Assembly (NCBI GenBank): GCA_004519485.1
Contig: CP038135.1
Location: forward strand, 621,001 to 685,000
Reading direction: 5' to 3'
Length of the DNA: 64,000 bases
Source of the DNA: Nannochloropsis oceanica
Lineage: Eukaryota > Sar > Eustigmatophyceae > Eustigmatales > Monodopsidaceae
In this document: piece after piece, positions 52,691 to 64,000 of the stretch
Numbering within the stretch: position 1 is the stretch's first letter
Layout of the letters: each line of letters starts with the position of its first letter
Notes under the pieces: model-generated
Database searches by the model: none
The model's input: only the letters and a program-made list of their open reading frames with translations
What the model was told of the DNA's origin: nothing
Program-made: the position numbers and the translations under genes

Positions 52691-53804
52691 GTGTATGATT
52701 GACTGGGCGAGTAGGAGATGGAGGTTTTTGGCTGTTATAGGGACTACCAAAAACCCAAAAAAAGCAAGAGATGGGAGAAGCGTACTGGCGCACACGGGCA
52801 ATGTATGGTCACGAGTCACCCGAGAATCGAGGTTAAGCAACGGTTCTCACCAGTGACTCTTCGATATACTGTCCTGTACCTAGCAAAAATTTACTTTTTC
52901 TCTGGTGGTTTGGGCTGAAGCAGGAGTGTAAGGGTGTGTAGCGATAAGAGTGTAGGAGGGTGGGAGTGGCGGTAAGCTAGTGTTTGAGAGGGAGGAGAGA
53001 CGAAAGAGAAGAAACAGGAAAATAAGGGAGATAGTGAGTAAAGTAGAATTATCAGCAATCAAAACATTATCAAATGACAGACGCTGCTGCAGCTGGATTT
53101 GGGAGAGAGGCTTAGAGAGATAAAGGAGAAAGAGAGGAGACGAGACTACAGAGCTCGAAAAGTATGGCGGGAGTGAGGCACGAACCGAGAGTACCTTAGG
53201 TGTCAACACGAGAGAAACATCACACAGCGTAATATATACATACATACACTATCTCTATATAGAATAGACTACATGGGCAGGGTGGGGGGAGAGGTGAAGG
53301 AGGAGGGAATGGTAAGGCGAATCTTCATCGAAAGACAGTGATACAAAAAAGGACAGATTGAAAGAAGAAATATGCGTGGAGGATACTTTAGGTGATGACG
53401 ACTTGATTTTCTTTTTCGACGCAACTTGCCACGTGCAACGGCAACAGGTCGACAGGCGAGGGCCATGCATTGCTTATTCCATTATTTGGAATAGGGAATG
53501 ATATGTCAATAGCATTACTAAGACGTACAAACATTTCAAGCGCTCTTGCTGCTGGGGCATGAGGGTATAGCAACGCCTATGTGGGCGTTCACCACCGACC
53601 CTTTCGACGGGGGTGGGGAGGTTTTCACTCGAGAACGAGCGTTTAGACCCCTCACTACTACCTGTACCAAGGAAGCCCCGAGACAGAATTGAAAGCCAGT
53701 CTCACGAACTCATCGATGAATACTCCATATTGTCTACCCCATCAATAACAGGACGCTTCTTCGGCCACAAGCATTTATCTTCGTCATCTTAAATCTACAC
53801 GAAC
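52691..53804. other. Intergenic region, 1.1 kb
   Basis: No gene is supported on either strand. There is an AT-rich part with TATATA-like and ATACAT repeats at 53230-53270. The region presumably includes the promoter of the ferredoxin-like gene. Confidence 0.4.
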
Positions 53805-54896
53805 ATGGCCGGTGGCGAAGTGATGCGGCGGGCAGTACAACCACAGCCATTGTGGCGAAACCCATGGCAAAGCCTGACTACAACTCACATCGGGTTCACT
53901 CTTCTGCTGCTGCTTATCCCCGTGCATGTAGCTGAAGCTTTTGTCTTTCCGCCTTGGGTTTTCGGGTCAACTTCGCCGGCAGCATTACGGAGAGGAACAA
54001 TGCAGCGGCAGCAGGAGTTCAGCCCCAGCAAAGTGTTCACCCTCCTTTGGGCAGCTTCGGGGGATGACACGGATAGCCAGAATGAAGAAGTAGACAAAAT
54101 CGGCTTCTCCATCTCGAAGACGAAGCGGGATGGTCTTTCCACGCCCTCGGACGGGGGAAGCACCGACGCCGATGACAGGGCGGCCATGCAGCGAAACCTG
54201 CGGCAGGCCCAACAAGCGTCCAAGATGATGGCATCGGGTGCGAGTGCAGAGCAATTGAGTGCATATACGGGTATCAAATTAGTGGATTTGGACGAGGGCT
54301 TCGTTCCCAAGCTGCAAGAGACGCCGTCGCACATGTTCGTGGACCGCGACGAGAGTGGTGCGCTCAAGCAGGCAAGATTTGTGTATGTCGACGAGTACAC
54401 GTGCATTGGCTGTACAAACTGTGCGATGGTGGCACCTGCAACGTTCTACATGGACGACGAGCACGGCCGGGCGCGTGTTTACCAGCAGTGGAAAGACCGT
54501 CCGAAAACGATTCAAACTGCCATCGAGACTTGTCCGGTAGATTGCATTCATTACGTACCTTTTGAGGAGTTGGAGCGCTTGGAGGGGGAGAGGCCAGGGA
54601 TCAAGATCAATTACAAAGCCCGATTGGTGGGTTCGGATACGTCGAGCGCCGATTTGGGCATGCAAGACATAAGTGGTAACAACGATTTGCGTTGCACCAA
54701 CTGCCCGACGCGTGGGTGTTTTAATTGTCCCATGTGGGGTGTGGGGGAAAATCCGGAGTACAAACGGAAGCAGGATGAGATTGCCAGGAAACGACAGCGG
54801 CGGCGGGCGGCCAAAAAAGGGCAGGGTGGGGGAAGTAGTGGCGGGGGAGACGGAAAGAGTGGAGGCAGCGCGGGCAGGCGGCGTGTTGATTTATAA
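53805..54896 (+). CDS. Plastid 4Fe-4S ferredoxin-domain protein with an extra CxxC pair
   Basis: A single exon of 363 aa. A hydrophobic helix (GFTLLLLLIPVHVAEAF, residues 30-46) followed by VFPPW suits a plastid leader. The ferredoxin domain begins FVYVDEYTCIGCTNCAMVAP, with cysteines at 200, 203 and 206, and closes with ETCPVDCIHYVPF (243 and 247), as in the C-terminal half of plant DnaJ-ferredoxin proteins. The DnaJ domain is absent. A second cluster of cysteines, CTNCPTRGCFNCPMWGVGEN at 297-316, might hold another metal centre. The tail is Lys/Arg- then Gly/Ser-rich. It probably moves electrons in the plastid; no substrate can be named. Confidence 0.85.
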   Translation: MAGGEVMRRAVQPQPLWRNPWQSLTTTHIGFTLLLLLIPVHVAEAFVFPPWVFGSTSPAALRRGTMQRQQEFSPSKVFTLLWAASGDDTDSQNEEVDKIGFSISKTKRDGLSTPSDGGSTDADDRAAMQRNLRQAQQASKMMASGASAEQLSAYTGIKLVDLDEGFVPKLQETPSHMFVDRDESGALKQARFVYVDEYTCIGCTNCAMVAPATFYMDDEHGRARVYQQWKDRPKTIQTAIETCPVDCIHYVPFEELERLEGERPGIKINYKARLVGSDTSSADLGMQDISGNNDLRCTNCPTRGCFNCPMWGVGENPEYKRKQDEIARKRQRRRAAKKGQGGGSSGGGDGKSGGSAGRRRVDL

Positions 54897-55471
54897 ATTA
54901 TGTATAAGCTTTTAAAAGGTCAAGCTCGTTTTGGAGTTGTCATTCAAGGATATTTGCGGTCAGCAAGTAGAAGGCTCAAGCTTTCGGAAAGGGTACAAAA
55001 GGGTGGTGCTCGGGAGCGTCGAGTGCTGCCTGGCGACGACGTTGTCGTTTTGCTGTATGTTTAGAGGTTAGTTGAGTAAGAATAGGAGAAATACAATCGA
55101 ATGTTGACAGGCTTAGTGAGGGACAGCGGGTACCAAAATGTCGGTGCTTTTGTTGTTGTACTTTATTTCTTTTTGGGTAACCCGAGACACTATAACTGCG
55201 CGAAGAAGTGTGAAATCGCATCTTGCTATACGTAGTTTTCTTGGCACCGACTGACTCCGAAAGTCCCTTTCACCACAACTATCCGCTAATAGTTACCCAA
55301 GGGGTCTACAAATATTCTGAGAGATCCCAATACGCTTTTCGACACTCGACTTTGCCATTCGCAGCGTGAAGATTAGGAAAAGTATCATTACAGAGTGATG
55401 AACCGAGACCCTTCACAATGCCACACCCTATTCCACACTACACCCCACCACCACACCACAGAGAGTTAGCC
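54897..55471. other. Intergenic region before TIM14
   Basis: About 575 bp between the ferredoxin-like stop and the TIM14 start. No gene or repeat is seen. It should include the TIM14 promoter. Confidence 0.4.
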
Positions 55472-56671
55472 ATGGCAGCAGCCTTGCGTAGAATGGCGTT
55501 TGTGACTGGGAGCAGTAGAAGTCGGGGTCCGGTGGGCGGGAGTAGCAGCGCATTGGCGTGGTGCTCACCACATGAACGAGGGATGATGATGAAAGGCGAC
55601 TGTTCTCGCTACCTGTCCTCCCCGCCGCGGCCCTCCCTACCCAGCTTAAGCAACACGGACGACGAAGATGGCAAACAGACTCAAAGGTTCGTGTGGAAAT
55701 GGCGTGCGGGCGACGGGGTATTCTCGGTAGTATGGGAATGTGGCTCGTGTTTACTTGCTCTCCCTTTTCCCTCCCACTAGACGACGGCAATGGCGTGAGT
55801 TGGGAGGCCTCTCTAGCACGTACAGTCTGAGTAGTCGCAGCAGCGTGAATCGCTCTTTTTCCACCACGCAATGGCAACAGATCCGTGCCTTGCATGCGAC
55901 GCGGAGGAAAGAAAACATCATGGTTGGGGGCTTGGTCGTAGCGGGCAGCGCGCTGGTGTTGCAGTACGGACTGAAGGCGAGTACCTAGAGAACGGGAGAC
56001 ACGCGCAGAAATAGCACGACACATAGTATGTGGGTCCATCAACTCACTTTGTCAATCAACTCACAGGCTTATAACCAGTGGCAAGCGAAGAAGGCCGCTG
56101 AAACCGCAGCAGGGGGCGGGATGGGCGCCGCCGAGGGAGGGAGTGGAGGGGGAGGGCTGACCAGCGGCATGAGCTCTCTCTTTGCCAAGCGCTTTTATGA
56201 GGGCGGATTTGAAGATAAAATGACGCGGCGTGAGGCGGCTTTAATTTTGGGGGTCAGGTAAGCCCTTGCATAGATAGTGGGTGTGCGGGAGAAGGAGAAG
56301 AAGAAACTGTCTGCCCTGTAGTTGGCTTATGCTTTGCTCAATATCTTTTTCTCCAACCACATCCCCCCCTCCGACACAAATTCAGGGAAAGCGCATCGCC
56401 GCAGCGGATAAAAGAGGCACACCGGCGAATTCTCATGTTGAACCACCCCGACACGGGAGGGTCCACGTACCTCGCGTCCAAGATCAACGAGGTGAGAAGG
56501 ACGGATGGAGGAAATTGGAAGGAGAAGAGATGAATGCGTGTGAAGAGAAGGCGGTGTGTTTGTTTAGGGGCGTAGAGCTTATCCGCTGGTGGGCAAGTTT
56601 CTCACGAGTTTAAATTTAAACCTCCCTACACAATTTAGGCCAAGGAACTGCTCCTCAAGGGCAAGACGTAA
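55472..56671 (+). CDS. TIM14: TIM14/PAM18 (DNAJC19) mitochondrial import J-protein
   Basis: Exons 55472-55686, 55781-55976, 56067-56257, 56386-56491 and 56639-56671 give 246 aa. A membrane helix VGGLVVAGSALVLQYGLK is followed by AYNQWQAKK, then FYEGGFEDKMTRREAALILG, and the J domain with IKEAHRRILMLNHPDTGGS, which has the HPD motif, and YLASKINEAKELLLKG. PAM18 stimulates mitochondrial Hsp70 at the inner-membrane import motor. The family is usually 110-170 aa; the extra length is an N-terminal Ser-rich presequence. The second intron starts with GC (GCGAGT) instead of GT. Reading frame and family alignment both require that junction. Confidence 0.94.
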
Positions 56672-57285
56672 GTACGTAAGATGGAAGAGGCGCGCAGGAG
56701 AAGAAGAAGTAAATTATATCTTTGGTATGGGTCGAATCATCTGCTTTTCTTTTGCTTTTCGCGAGACCTGCTAAAATACAGGGCATGTTCCCCGATTTCC
56801 TGATCAGTGCCACTATCATGTCCTTAACTCACATTTGTCCTTCAAAAATCGACCAAATTCAATGGATAGGAGGTAAACACCAACCAATTCCAACTAAGAA
56901 TAGGAGAGAAACATTTTAGCGTGGCCATAAAACCAGCTTTTCCGCATGCCGCGGTATGACCCCCCGCCGTCTCCTCCAGAAATCATATGGAAGTGTGTCG
57001 GTCTGCAACATGCCATCCCCCTCCAGGTTGCCGTTGTCGACCACCCTCCGATGACCCTCGCCTTTGCCGCCCATGGTATAATTAAGCGCCACAAGTCTTA
57101 CTTTTGTTGAGAAGAATAGGAGAAGACGTGAGTGAGGGAGAGACAAAACGGTAGGTTGACCTTCAGAGCGGCTCATGATCGCCCGTGCCATATGGGCCAG
57201 CTGCACTCATGTCTGAATTTATATTCAAGGCTCTCGTCGTCTAACCATCTCGTCTGCCTCCAATGCCGCACAACAAAACAGCGCC
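56672..57285. other. Intergenic region between TIM14 and the broken oxygenase
   Basis: About 610 bp. Short frames on both strands show no domain. No repeat is seen. Confidence 0.35.
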
Positions 57286-58704
57286 ATGAAGGTTTCTACC
57301 GCAGCGTGTGCGGCCATGACGTGGTCGGCCATGAGTAGAACAACCCTGGCATCTTCCATATCGACCATCCGCAGCACTGTGGAGCTTGACAACATTCTGA
57401 CCCCAGGCAACACCTTGCTTGGTCGCAAAGGCTGATCCGGCCTGTTCGCCCGCTCGGGATGCAGTCGGGTTTTCGGACGTGCCCCATGACATTCCAGGTG
57501 TACGTCTGCTTCTACTGGATGAAGGCAGCCCTCCTGAACTAGCCGCGTTCCTGAATCTGACCTCGTGCACCGACGTGGCTTTTGTGCCCGAAGGTAAATG
57601 GACATGGCCCCCCACAGCTTTTTATGATGTAAGCTCGCCACAAGACCTGCATATCGAGCATCTGCTGCCCGACAGCAAGGAGGAATTTAGATCGCTCGCC
57701 GCAAGCCTCCTGGGCGTCGATGCTGCCTTTTGCGACAACCTGCCTATCGCAGTCAAGGTCTTTTGGCTTGACGGTAATGACATAGAGATCGAGACCTTAC
57801 GCCTTGCGGCAGGCCAATGCCATAATACTTGTGGCAGGCCAATGCCATAATATCCGCTCTCTCAAAGGTCACCGCTTTCTCTTTCGCGGCGAAAAGACGG
57901 GCAATGAATTAGGCCGCGTTGTGGTGGGCCCCAACCTTGTTTTTCGTCCTACCGTACCAGTACCGGAGGAAGAAAAAGAATACCAGGGTTCATCGTCCCT
58001 CCATTCTTTGTACCTATTCTGCGCCTTTCCTCCCGAGGGATTCCCCGAAGACCTCGCGGAACATGAGTTTCTTGAAATAAAAAGGGCTCAATGCGATGAA
58101 CGTCGGCTTATGCTCAACATTGACCAGCCTTCCTGGGTCCCTCATTTCACCCCTGTGGGTTTCCTCAAGACGATTGCCCCCTCCGCATTGTACGCGGAGA
58201 TCCTCAATTTTTACAAACATAATCTTAACAAGGAAATACCTGAAGGTCGAAGCTTAAGCGACTGCTACCACGAAAACGTTAAGGGAGGAAGGACGACGAT
58301 GATTCACGTCAGTGATGTGTTACGTGCTTAGATATTCAAGGTCTATCAGCCCTCTGGAAGAGTGGATTGGAGGAACTATTCCTCTAGAACCGACGAGTAT
58401 GTACGGCATCCGTCGCTACCCTGCCGGAAGCCGGCTAATGAAACACGGTGACATGATCTCGACACACGCCGTCAGCGCCATTATAAATGTGGCTCAAGAA
58501 GGGATACTTGAGGAATGGCCATTGCAAATCCACGACCATCAGGGAGTAGAGCATTCGATTGTAATGCAGCCCGGAGAGGCGGTTTTCTACGAAAGCGTGT
58601 CTTGCATTCATGGCCACGAGACGCCGTTGAAGAATGGGACGTACGCGAATTTGTTTGTGCATTACCGTCCAACGGAGGGGTGGTACTACAAGTACAAGTA
58701 CTGA
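57286..58704 (+). pseudogene. 2OG-Fe(II) oxygenase (prolyl 4-hydroxylase-like), broken
   Basis: Homology to the C-terminal prolyl-hydroxylase fold runs to the stop at 58704: YGIRRYPAGSRLMKHGDMIS carries the first His and Asp iron ligands, and ESVSCIHGHETPLKNGTYAN with LFVHYRP the distal His and the 2OG-binding end. Upstream, FLNLTSCTDVAFVPEGKW and DQPSWVPHFTPVGFLKTIAP lie in two frames. Removing one unit of the duplication at 57808-57852 restores a single frame, reading LRLAAGQCHNIRSLKGHRF. A stop follows at 58329-58331 (VLRA then IFKVYQP) and a further shift near 58352 before LEEWIGGTIPLEP. The 5' end is unclear: the ATG at 57286 is in another frame. The blocks are well preserved, so decay is recent or this is a defective allele. 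Confidence 0.75.
57808..57852 (+). repeat. 25-bp-period tandem duplication that shifts the oxygenase frame
   Basis: A 20-bp segment (GGCAGGCCAATGCCATAATA) occurs at 57808-57827 and again at 57833-57852, separated by CTTGT. A 25-bp insertion is not a multiple of three, so the frame changes at this point. Confidence 0.93.
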
Positions 58705-58956
58705 ATAAATTGAGAGAAGGAAAGAAACACAAGAAAAAAAATCAACACGCGGAAACGGGCATGAAAAGACTGCTTACATGACCAAAACTCCAGTATCGAA
58801 AACGCTTCAGTTTAAAGTACTTTGCGCTCCTTTCTCCTCGCCCATTTTGCCGTAGAGGACAGGGCATCCAATTTACAATGACTATTCACAATTATGCAGT
58901 CCCAACCCGCCCTTCCCTCCTTCCTTCCTCTCTACCTCGACGCCTCCACCCCAAAA

Positions 58957-61900
58957 TTAAAAATCCCCACAATCGTACATACTTCCTCCGACGATGCCCG
59001 TCAACCTCCCCGTGGCCGACCCCCCTCCCAATCCAATTCCACCCTTCCCATCCTTCATCTCCTTTTTGGCCTTTTTAACTTTCGTATGTCCCACCGATCC
59101 ATTCTCCTTCCTTCCCTCCCCTTCCTTCTTCCCCCTTCCATCCACGAGTAGAGGAAGAGGAGGAGGGATTTGGTGAGGAAGGGTCGCTGTAAATGCCTGA
59201 AGCTTAACGTATTCATCTTCAAAGACACGGCTTATTTTCATAGCATCGTTGTAGACCTCACTCCCTTCCTCATTATACAAACGCGCGTTCGAAACCAACG
59301 TCCGAAAGTCCTTGGCAAACTCCGCCAAGCTCCGATACACCCCTCCCTCCTTCCCTCCCTTGATCCTTGCCCGAATCGTCTTCAAATCTATCGGTTCCTT
59401 GATCAATTCGTAGTAATCAGCAAATTCGTTTTTGGGTGGTTTCTCCCAAAACAAGGCTGTGATTTGTCTTTGCCTCTTCTTTCCGCCCTCCCTCCCTTCC
59501 ACCGTCACTTCTTCCCCCCCGTTCTCTTCTTCTTCCTCCTTCAACCCTCGAATCAAGTTAAACGTCTTTAACATCAATTCCAGCACCTTCGGCTGCAACG
59601 CCACCAATACCTTCTTCCTTTCCTCTCGCGCAGCTGCCGCCGCAGAGGCCTTGCTCCTCTTCTTCTTCTTCTCGGCCTCCTCCTCCGCTGCTCTCTTTTC
59701 CATTGCCCTCATGAATTGCCCTTCTGTCATGTTATCCGCGTACGACACCTCCTTCCTCTTCCTTCCCCTTGCCAACAACAATAAGCCCTCCTCAGTCACT
59801 TCCTTCCCTCTCAGTGACTCCTCCTCCGTATCCTCCTCATTATCCTCCTCTTCCTCCTCCCCCCCTTCCTCCACGGGCAAGCGTGCTGCCAACCGGCAAG
59901 GCCTCGGATTCTTTTCGGGATCCAAGCCCTTTCTGGCTAAATGCTCCCTCCATTCCTCCTCCTCCCTCTCCTCCCTCTCCTTATCCATCTTCTGGTACAA
60001 AATAAACTCATCCTCACTCGTTGCCATCATTTCATTCAATGCCATCTCCTCCCTCCCCTCCCTCTCTCCCTCCCCACCCCCCTCCTCCTCCTCCAATTCC
60101 TGGACGTCCCTCAACAGGTTCTCAACCATCGCTCGTCTCTCCCCATCTTTCCCCAGCCCTCCCTCCCTCCCATCCTTGTTGAACTTTCCAGCCTCAACCA
60201 CCAAATGTGTTATCTTGCTCTTCTCATTCGCCCGACTCAAGATTCTCTCCTCCACAGACGTATTGGTAATTAGCCGAAAGACCCTCACTTCATTTTTTTG
60301 GCCGATCCGATGCGCCCTGTCCATGGCCTGGGAGTCCATCGAGGGGTTCCAATCCGAGTCATAAAATATAACCGTGTCCGCAGTGGCGAGATTAAGACCC
60401 AAGCCCCCCGCGCGTGTGGACAGGGCGAAAATGAAAAACGGACTGTCGCTCGCATTAAATTGGTACATCCTCTCTTCCCTCTCATCGGCCGCCGTGGTGC
60501 CATCGAGCCTCAAAAACCGGTATCCCCTCCAATCAAAGTAATCCCCCAGTACATCGAGCATGCTCGTCATTTGTGAAAACAACAACACGCGATGGCCCGC
60601 CGCCTTTAGCTTCGGCAAGATACGGTCGAGCAACTCAAGCTTTCCCGACGCTGAAACCAAGGAATGGTTTATGGAGTATGAATCCTGGAATAAAAAGGGG
60701 TGATTGCAGCACTTCCGCAGGTGCATCATGATGTTATTCAAACTCAACGCCATCATCCCCCCCTCCCTCCCTCCCTTCTTCCTCTGCAGTGCCTTCGTCG
60801 TGATCTGCCGATACAGCCTCTTTTGTACCCCGCTCAGCTCACACCTCAGCACTTTCTCCGTCTTCGTGGGCAGCTGCCCTAGCACCGCGCTCTTCACCCT
60901 TCGAAGCATAAAAGGTCTCAACAACTCATGCAATCTCGATATAATCAACATCTTCTCCTCCTCACTTATCTGCGCCCCTTCTTCCACCCCTCCCTCCTCC
61001 ACCCTCCCCCCGCCATAGGAGGCGAAGGGCTTGTTGAACCAGGTATCAAACGTATCAGGGCTAAAAAAAATTGTCGGCAGCAGAAAATTCAGCAACGACC
61101 ATAACTCAGGTAGAGAATTTTGGAGCGGTGTCCCCGTTAGAAGAAGGCGGCGCTTGGACGTGTAGAATGCGCCTAGTGTCTGTGCGAATTTGGATTCGGT
61201 GTTTTTCATCCGGTGACCCTCGTCGACGATGATATATTCCCATGTAAATTTCTTGAGGGTGGCTTTGTCTTTCATGACGAAGTCGTAGGTGGTTAGTCTG
61301 GGGTAGAGGAGGGAGGTTTGGACGAAGGAGGGGATGGGAGCGGAGGGAAGGCGTGAAAGGAGGTTTGGGCGTTTTTTAAAAATGCGATGAACGTCTACAG
61401 GGCGAAGATGCCGTTGGTGAATAGCCTCGGGGGGATGAGAAAAAGTAAGCGTATGCAGCTGATGTGGGTGAAGGATGTTATCTTTTGTAAGATATCAAGG
61501 AGATTCTGCTTAACAACATTAAATAAACTAATATAAGAATGACTTACAACACATTGAATAGCCCGGCCTCCATTTCCTCCTTCCAAATGGCTTTCCGCTC
61601 GTCCGGCGTGCCCTTGTACTGCACCAATAAGACGTCAGGAGCCCACTTAGAGAACTCGTTTACCTGGAAGGTTGAAAGGAGAGAGATAGGTAGGATAAAG
61701 TAGATATGCAAGTGGTGTGAAGCCATCCCCGTCTCGGGCACGCCCCCCACTCTCCTTCCTTCCCTCGTTCCTTCCATTCATACCTACCCAATTGCTAAGC
61801 GTGGAGAGGGGGACGACGATGAGGAATGGGCCAAGGTTCTGCTTGGTCTCCATTACATAGGTCAGGAGGGCGATCGACTGGATGGTCTTGCCGAGACCCT

Positions 61901-63812
61901 GGACGAAAGGGGAGGAGAGAGAGAGAGGGAGGGAGCGGGAAAGGAAGGGAGGATCGGTAAGGTGACGGAAAATTGAAAAAGACGGATGTAAGAAGGAGGA
62001 AAAGGAGGAAAGAAGAAAAGGAAGGAGGGAGAGAGGGCTTACCATTTCATCTGCCAGGATTCCACTCAATTGATTGTTGTAGAGCGAGATCATCCACTGC
62101 AACCCCGCCATCTGATACTCCTTCAGTTCTCCTCCTTTCAACATATCCGGCTGGGATACTTCCTCCATCTTCCGATGAGTCAATGCATAATAACTCCGTG
62201 CCTTGGCCGACATCCCTCCCAAGCCCCCTTCTCCCTCCCCCCGTTCCTCCTTCCCTCCCTCCTCTTCCCTGCCGCCACGTTCTGCTTGGACCAAATCCCC
62301 GATCTTAACGATGTATGCATCCGTCTGAGAAATCAAATAATTCAGCCGCTCATTCTTCGTCGTCTCTACCAAACGAATATATTCGTCCATGTCGTTATTC
62401 CGCAACGCCATCAACCTCATCCTCTCCTCGCTCTCCTTCTCCCTCTCCACCTTCCTCTCCTTCCCGTCCCAGTACCTCCTCACCGCCGCTCCACAACTCC
62501 TCACATCAGCCCGTTTCGCCTTATGAAACCGAAAGAATTCATCTCGGTGCCCCAGGATCTTTCCAAGATAATTTCTCAGTTGCTTCTTCCGCGCCTCCTC
62601 CCTCTCCACCTCCCTTTTTCTCTGCTCTCTCTGAAACTTTTTCACATCATTCCGACTCTGCCTCCTCGTCCTTTGCTTCACCACTATCCCCTCTGGGAGT
62701 TTCGGTAACCATTCTTCTATTCGTTCTCCCCTACCCCCCTCCCTCTTACTGTCCTTCCATCGCAATAGCTGAGACCACAGCTCGCGTTGTTGCTTGAGAC
62801 TCATCAGATTCAAAGCCTCTTTGTGCAGTTTATGCGTAGAAAGGAGAGACAGAGCATGGCTACTGCTGCTCCTACCACCCGAAATTGTAGCTGCAGGAGC
62901 AGCAGCAGCATCACGGCCAGCAGAGCCAGCGACCGTCCTTGCCGACCTGTACGTATATAATTTCAATAATTCCTTCGCCTCCTCAATCCTCTTCTCTAGC
63001 CCCTTCTCCCTCTCCCGCTGCACGCCTTCTTGCAAGCCATCATAATCTAGGACAGGTGCATTCATTCCTGATATTCTTTGTGTAGCCGAACTCCCTTTCG
63101 GAAGCGAAGGACCCCATGCCGCCCATGGCGTTTCAATACCAATACTGCTGCTGCTGCCGTCCGAAAAGCTGCCAAAGGACAACCGAGCCCACTCCGTCCG
63201 GGGCGGCGCGGTGCTGATAGTCCCCACGTGCTGGTGCTGCTTTTGGTAATGCTCCTTGTCGGCCTTCACCGCTGGGTCCAAAAAAGCCGCCGTGTTGTAC
63301 AAAATGCTATACGGTTCCCCTCTATCAGAAGCAGGAGCACGATACACAGGTCCACCCAGCAAGTGAATTGCACGGCTCAAGGAATTGCGTGCCTGTCGAG
63401 CCCCCCGCACAGCACCAGCATTAGCACCACTAAGCCCTACTGAATCCTTTTCTTGCGGCTCAACGATCGTAAAGTAGGTCATAGGTGGCGTACCGTCCGC
63501 GCGAGGCCCGCTGCCGCTGGTGGCTACCGAGCCGGGGGGGTCTTGGTGTTGCTCGTCATTGTTGTTTTCTTCCTCCATGCCCTCCCCCTGCCCCATCCCG
63601 CATTGACTTGCTTCTTGTTCATCGCTGTCTTGGCCGTAGGCGTGGCTTTGTGTGTCGCTCTCGTCGTCATCCTCTTTGTCATTGTCCTCCTGCTCTTGCT
63701 GCTTCCGGTGCTGCTGACTTTTGTCTTCTTCAGGTGCAGCGGCCCGCGAAGAAGACACAAGACTAACTCCGCCGCCGTATTCGCCGTCCCCACCACTTCC
63801 TGTCGTATGCAT
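58957..63812 (-). CDS. SWI/SNF chromatin-remodelling ATPase, Brahma/BRG1 type with bromodomain
   Basis: Exons 63812-62043, 61898-61788, 61663-61548 and 61297-58957 give 1,445 aa. The HSA region lies near residues 370-450 ([20 protein letters not shown]). The ATPase has [35 protein letters not shown] (spliced at 62043/61898), [31 protein letters not shown], and the helicase-C block [20 protein letters not shown] with [19 protein letters not shown] SnAC-like Glu/Arg-rich part follows, and a bromodomain with [17 protein letters not shown] near residue 1320 ends the protein. This order is that of SMARCA2/4 and Sth1/Snf2. It moves nucleosomes in the nucleus. Exons 2 and 3 are only about 110 bp. 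Acidic and Ala/Lys low-complexity inserts separate domains. Confidence 0.96.
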
Positions 63813-64000
63813 TTTCGTGGACTGGGCCTTCACCCACACACACAGGAACACCGCCTCACTCGAAACAAAAAATTGGCGCGCGCTTTAGTCTCCTGCTTAG
63901 GTTGTTTTGTATTTGAGAGGCGGAAAAAAGTTATAGCGTGAAGATAGCAAATAAATGTATGTGGTAACGACCTATCATTGCGTAGCGTGAATTGAGACGT

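Noticed and set aside
15072-62308. Many long Ser/Pro/Arg-rich frames opposite real genes
   Set aside because: They are antisense shadows of GC-rich coding regions and contain no family motifs.
1-64000. Virus-like elements, transposons, CRISPR arrays, tRNA or rRNA genes
   Set aside because: No reverse transcriptase, integrase, transposase, capsid motif, regular spaced repeats or tRNA-like fold was recognised on reading both strands.

Overview
The window looks like nuclear DNA of a photosynthetic stramenopile, most likely a eustigmatophyte of the Nannochloropsis/Microchloropsis type. Genes are dense and lie on both strands. Introns are few and short (mostly about 95 to 250 bp) and often use the donor GTACGT. 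Several leaders combine a hydrophobic signal sequence with a following Phe-containing cleavage context (AEAF-V, AEAF-A, HAFLLP, LAFVP), which is typical of plastids bounded by four membranes. The organism assignment is inference; the gene calls rest on motifs read directly from the sequence and on exon joins that keep the frame.

Layout. 0-14.8 kb: splicing factor CCDC12/Cwf18, an organelle-type RlmN rRNA/tRNA methyltransferase, an mTERF protein, Golgi tether subunit COG4, arsenite methyltransferase, a cytochrome b5-domain protein, a decayed uroporphyrinogen decarboxylase copy, and the H2A.Z-deposition subunit VPS72/YL1. 14.9-25 kb: an unrecognised protein with an E2-like plus PH-like architecture, an importin-5 gene whose frame is broken about six times, the NAT10/Kre33 RNA cytidine acetyltransferase with polyglutamine tracts, and a small AGTRAP-like membrane protein. 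25-37 kb: UBL5/Hub1, TXNDC9, a DUF4282-like membrane protein, frataxin, a tartrate-resistant-type acid phosphatase and a GH9 endoglucanase with one apparent frameshift. 37-48 kb: ATAD3, a mitochondrial SAM carrier, a small gene with an in-frame TGA, cyclin B, a cupin protein and plastid ArgC. 48-64 kb: STK19, an ankyrin protein, a plastid 4Fe-4S protein, the TIM14/PAM18 import J-protein, a broken 2OG-Fe(II) oxygenase, and a Brahma-type SWI/SNF ATPase with a C-terminal bromodomain.

The genes are mostly unrelated housekeeping functions in a compact genome and do not form an operon-like system. Themes that recur are mitochondrial biogenesis (TIM14, ATAD3, frataxin, SAM carrier), plastid proteins (RlmN, mTERF, ArgC, ferredoxin-like), and chromatin or RNA processing (VPS72, SWI/SNF, CCDC12, UBL5, NAT10). 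I did not find CRISPR arrays, tRNA or rRNA genes, or recognisable transposons or virus-like elements. The most interesting points are the broken or decayed host genes (UROD relic, importin-5, 2OG oxygenase with a frame-breaking 25-bp duplication, GH9), the E2-like/PH-like fusion, the small TGA-containing gene, telomere-type repeats near the phosphatase gene, and an exact 184-bp tandem duplication.
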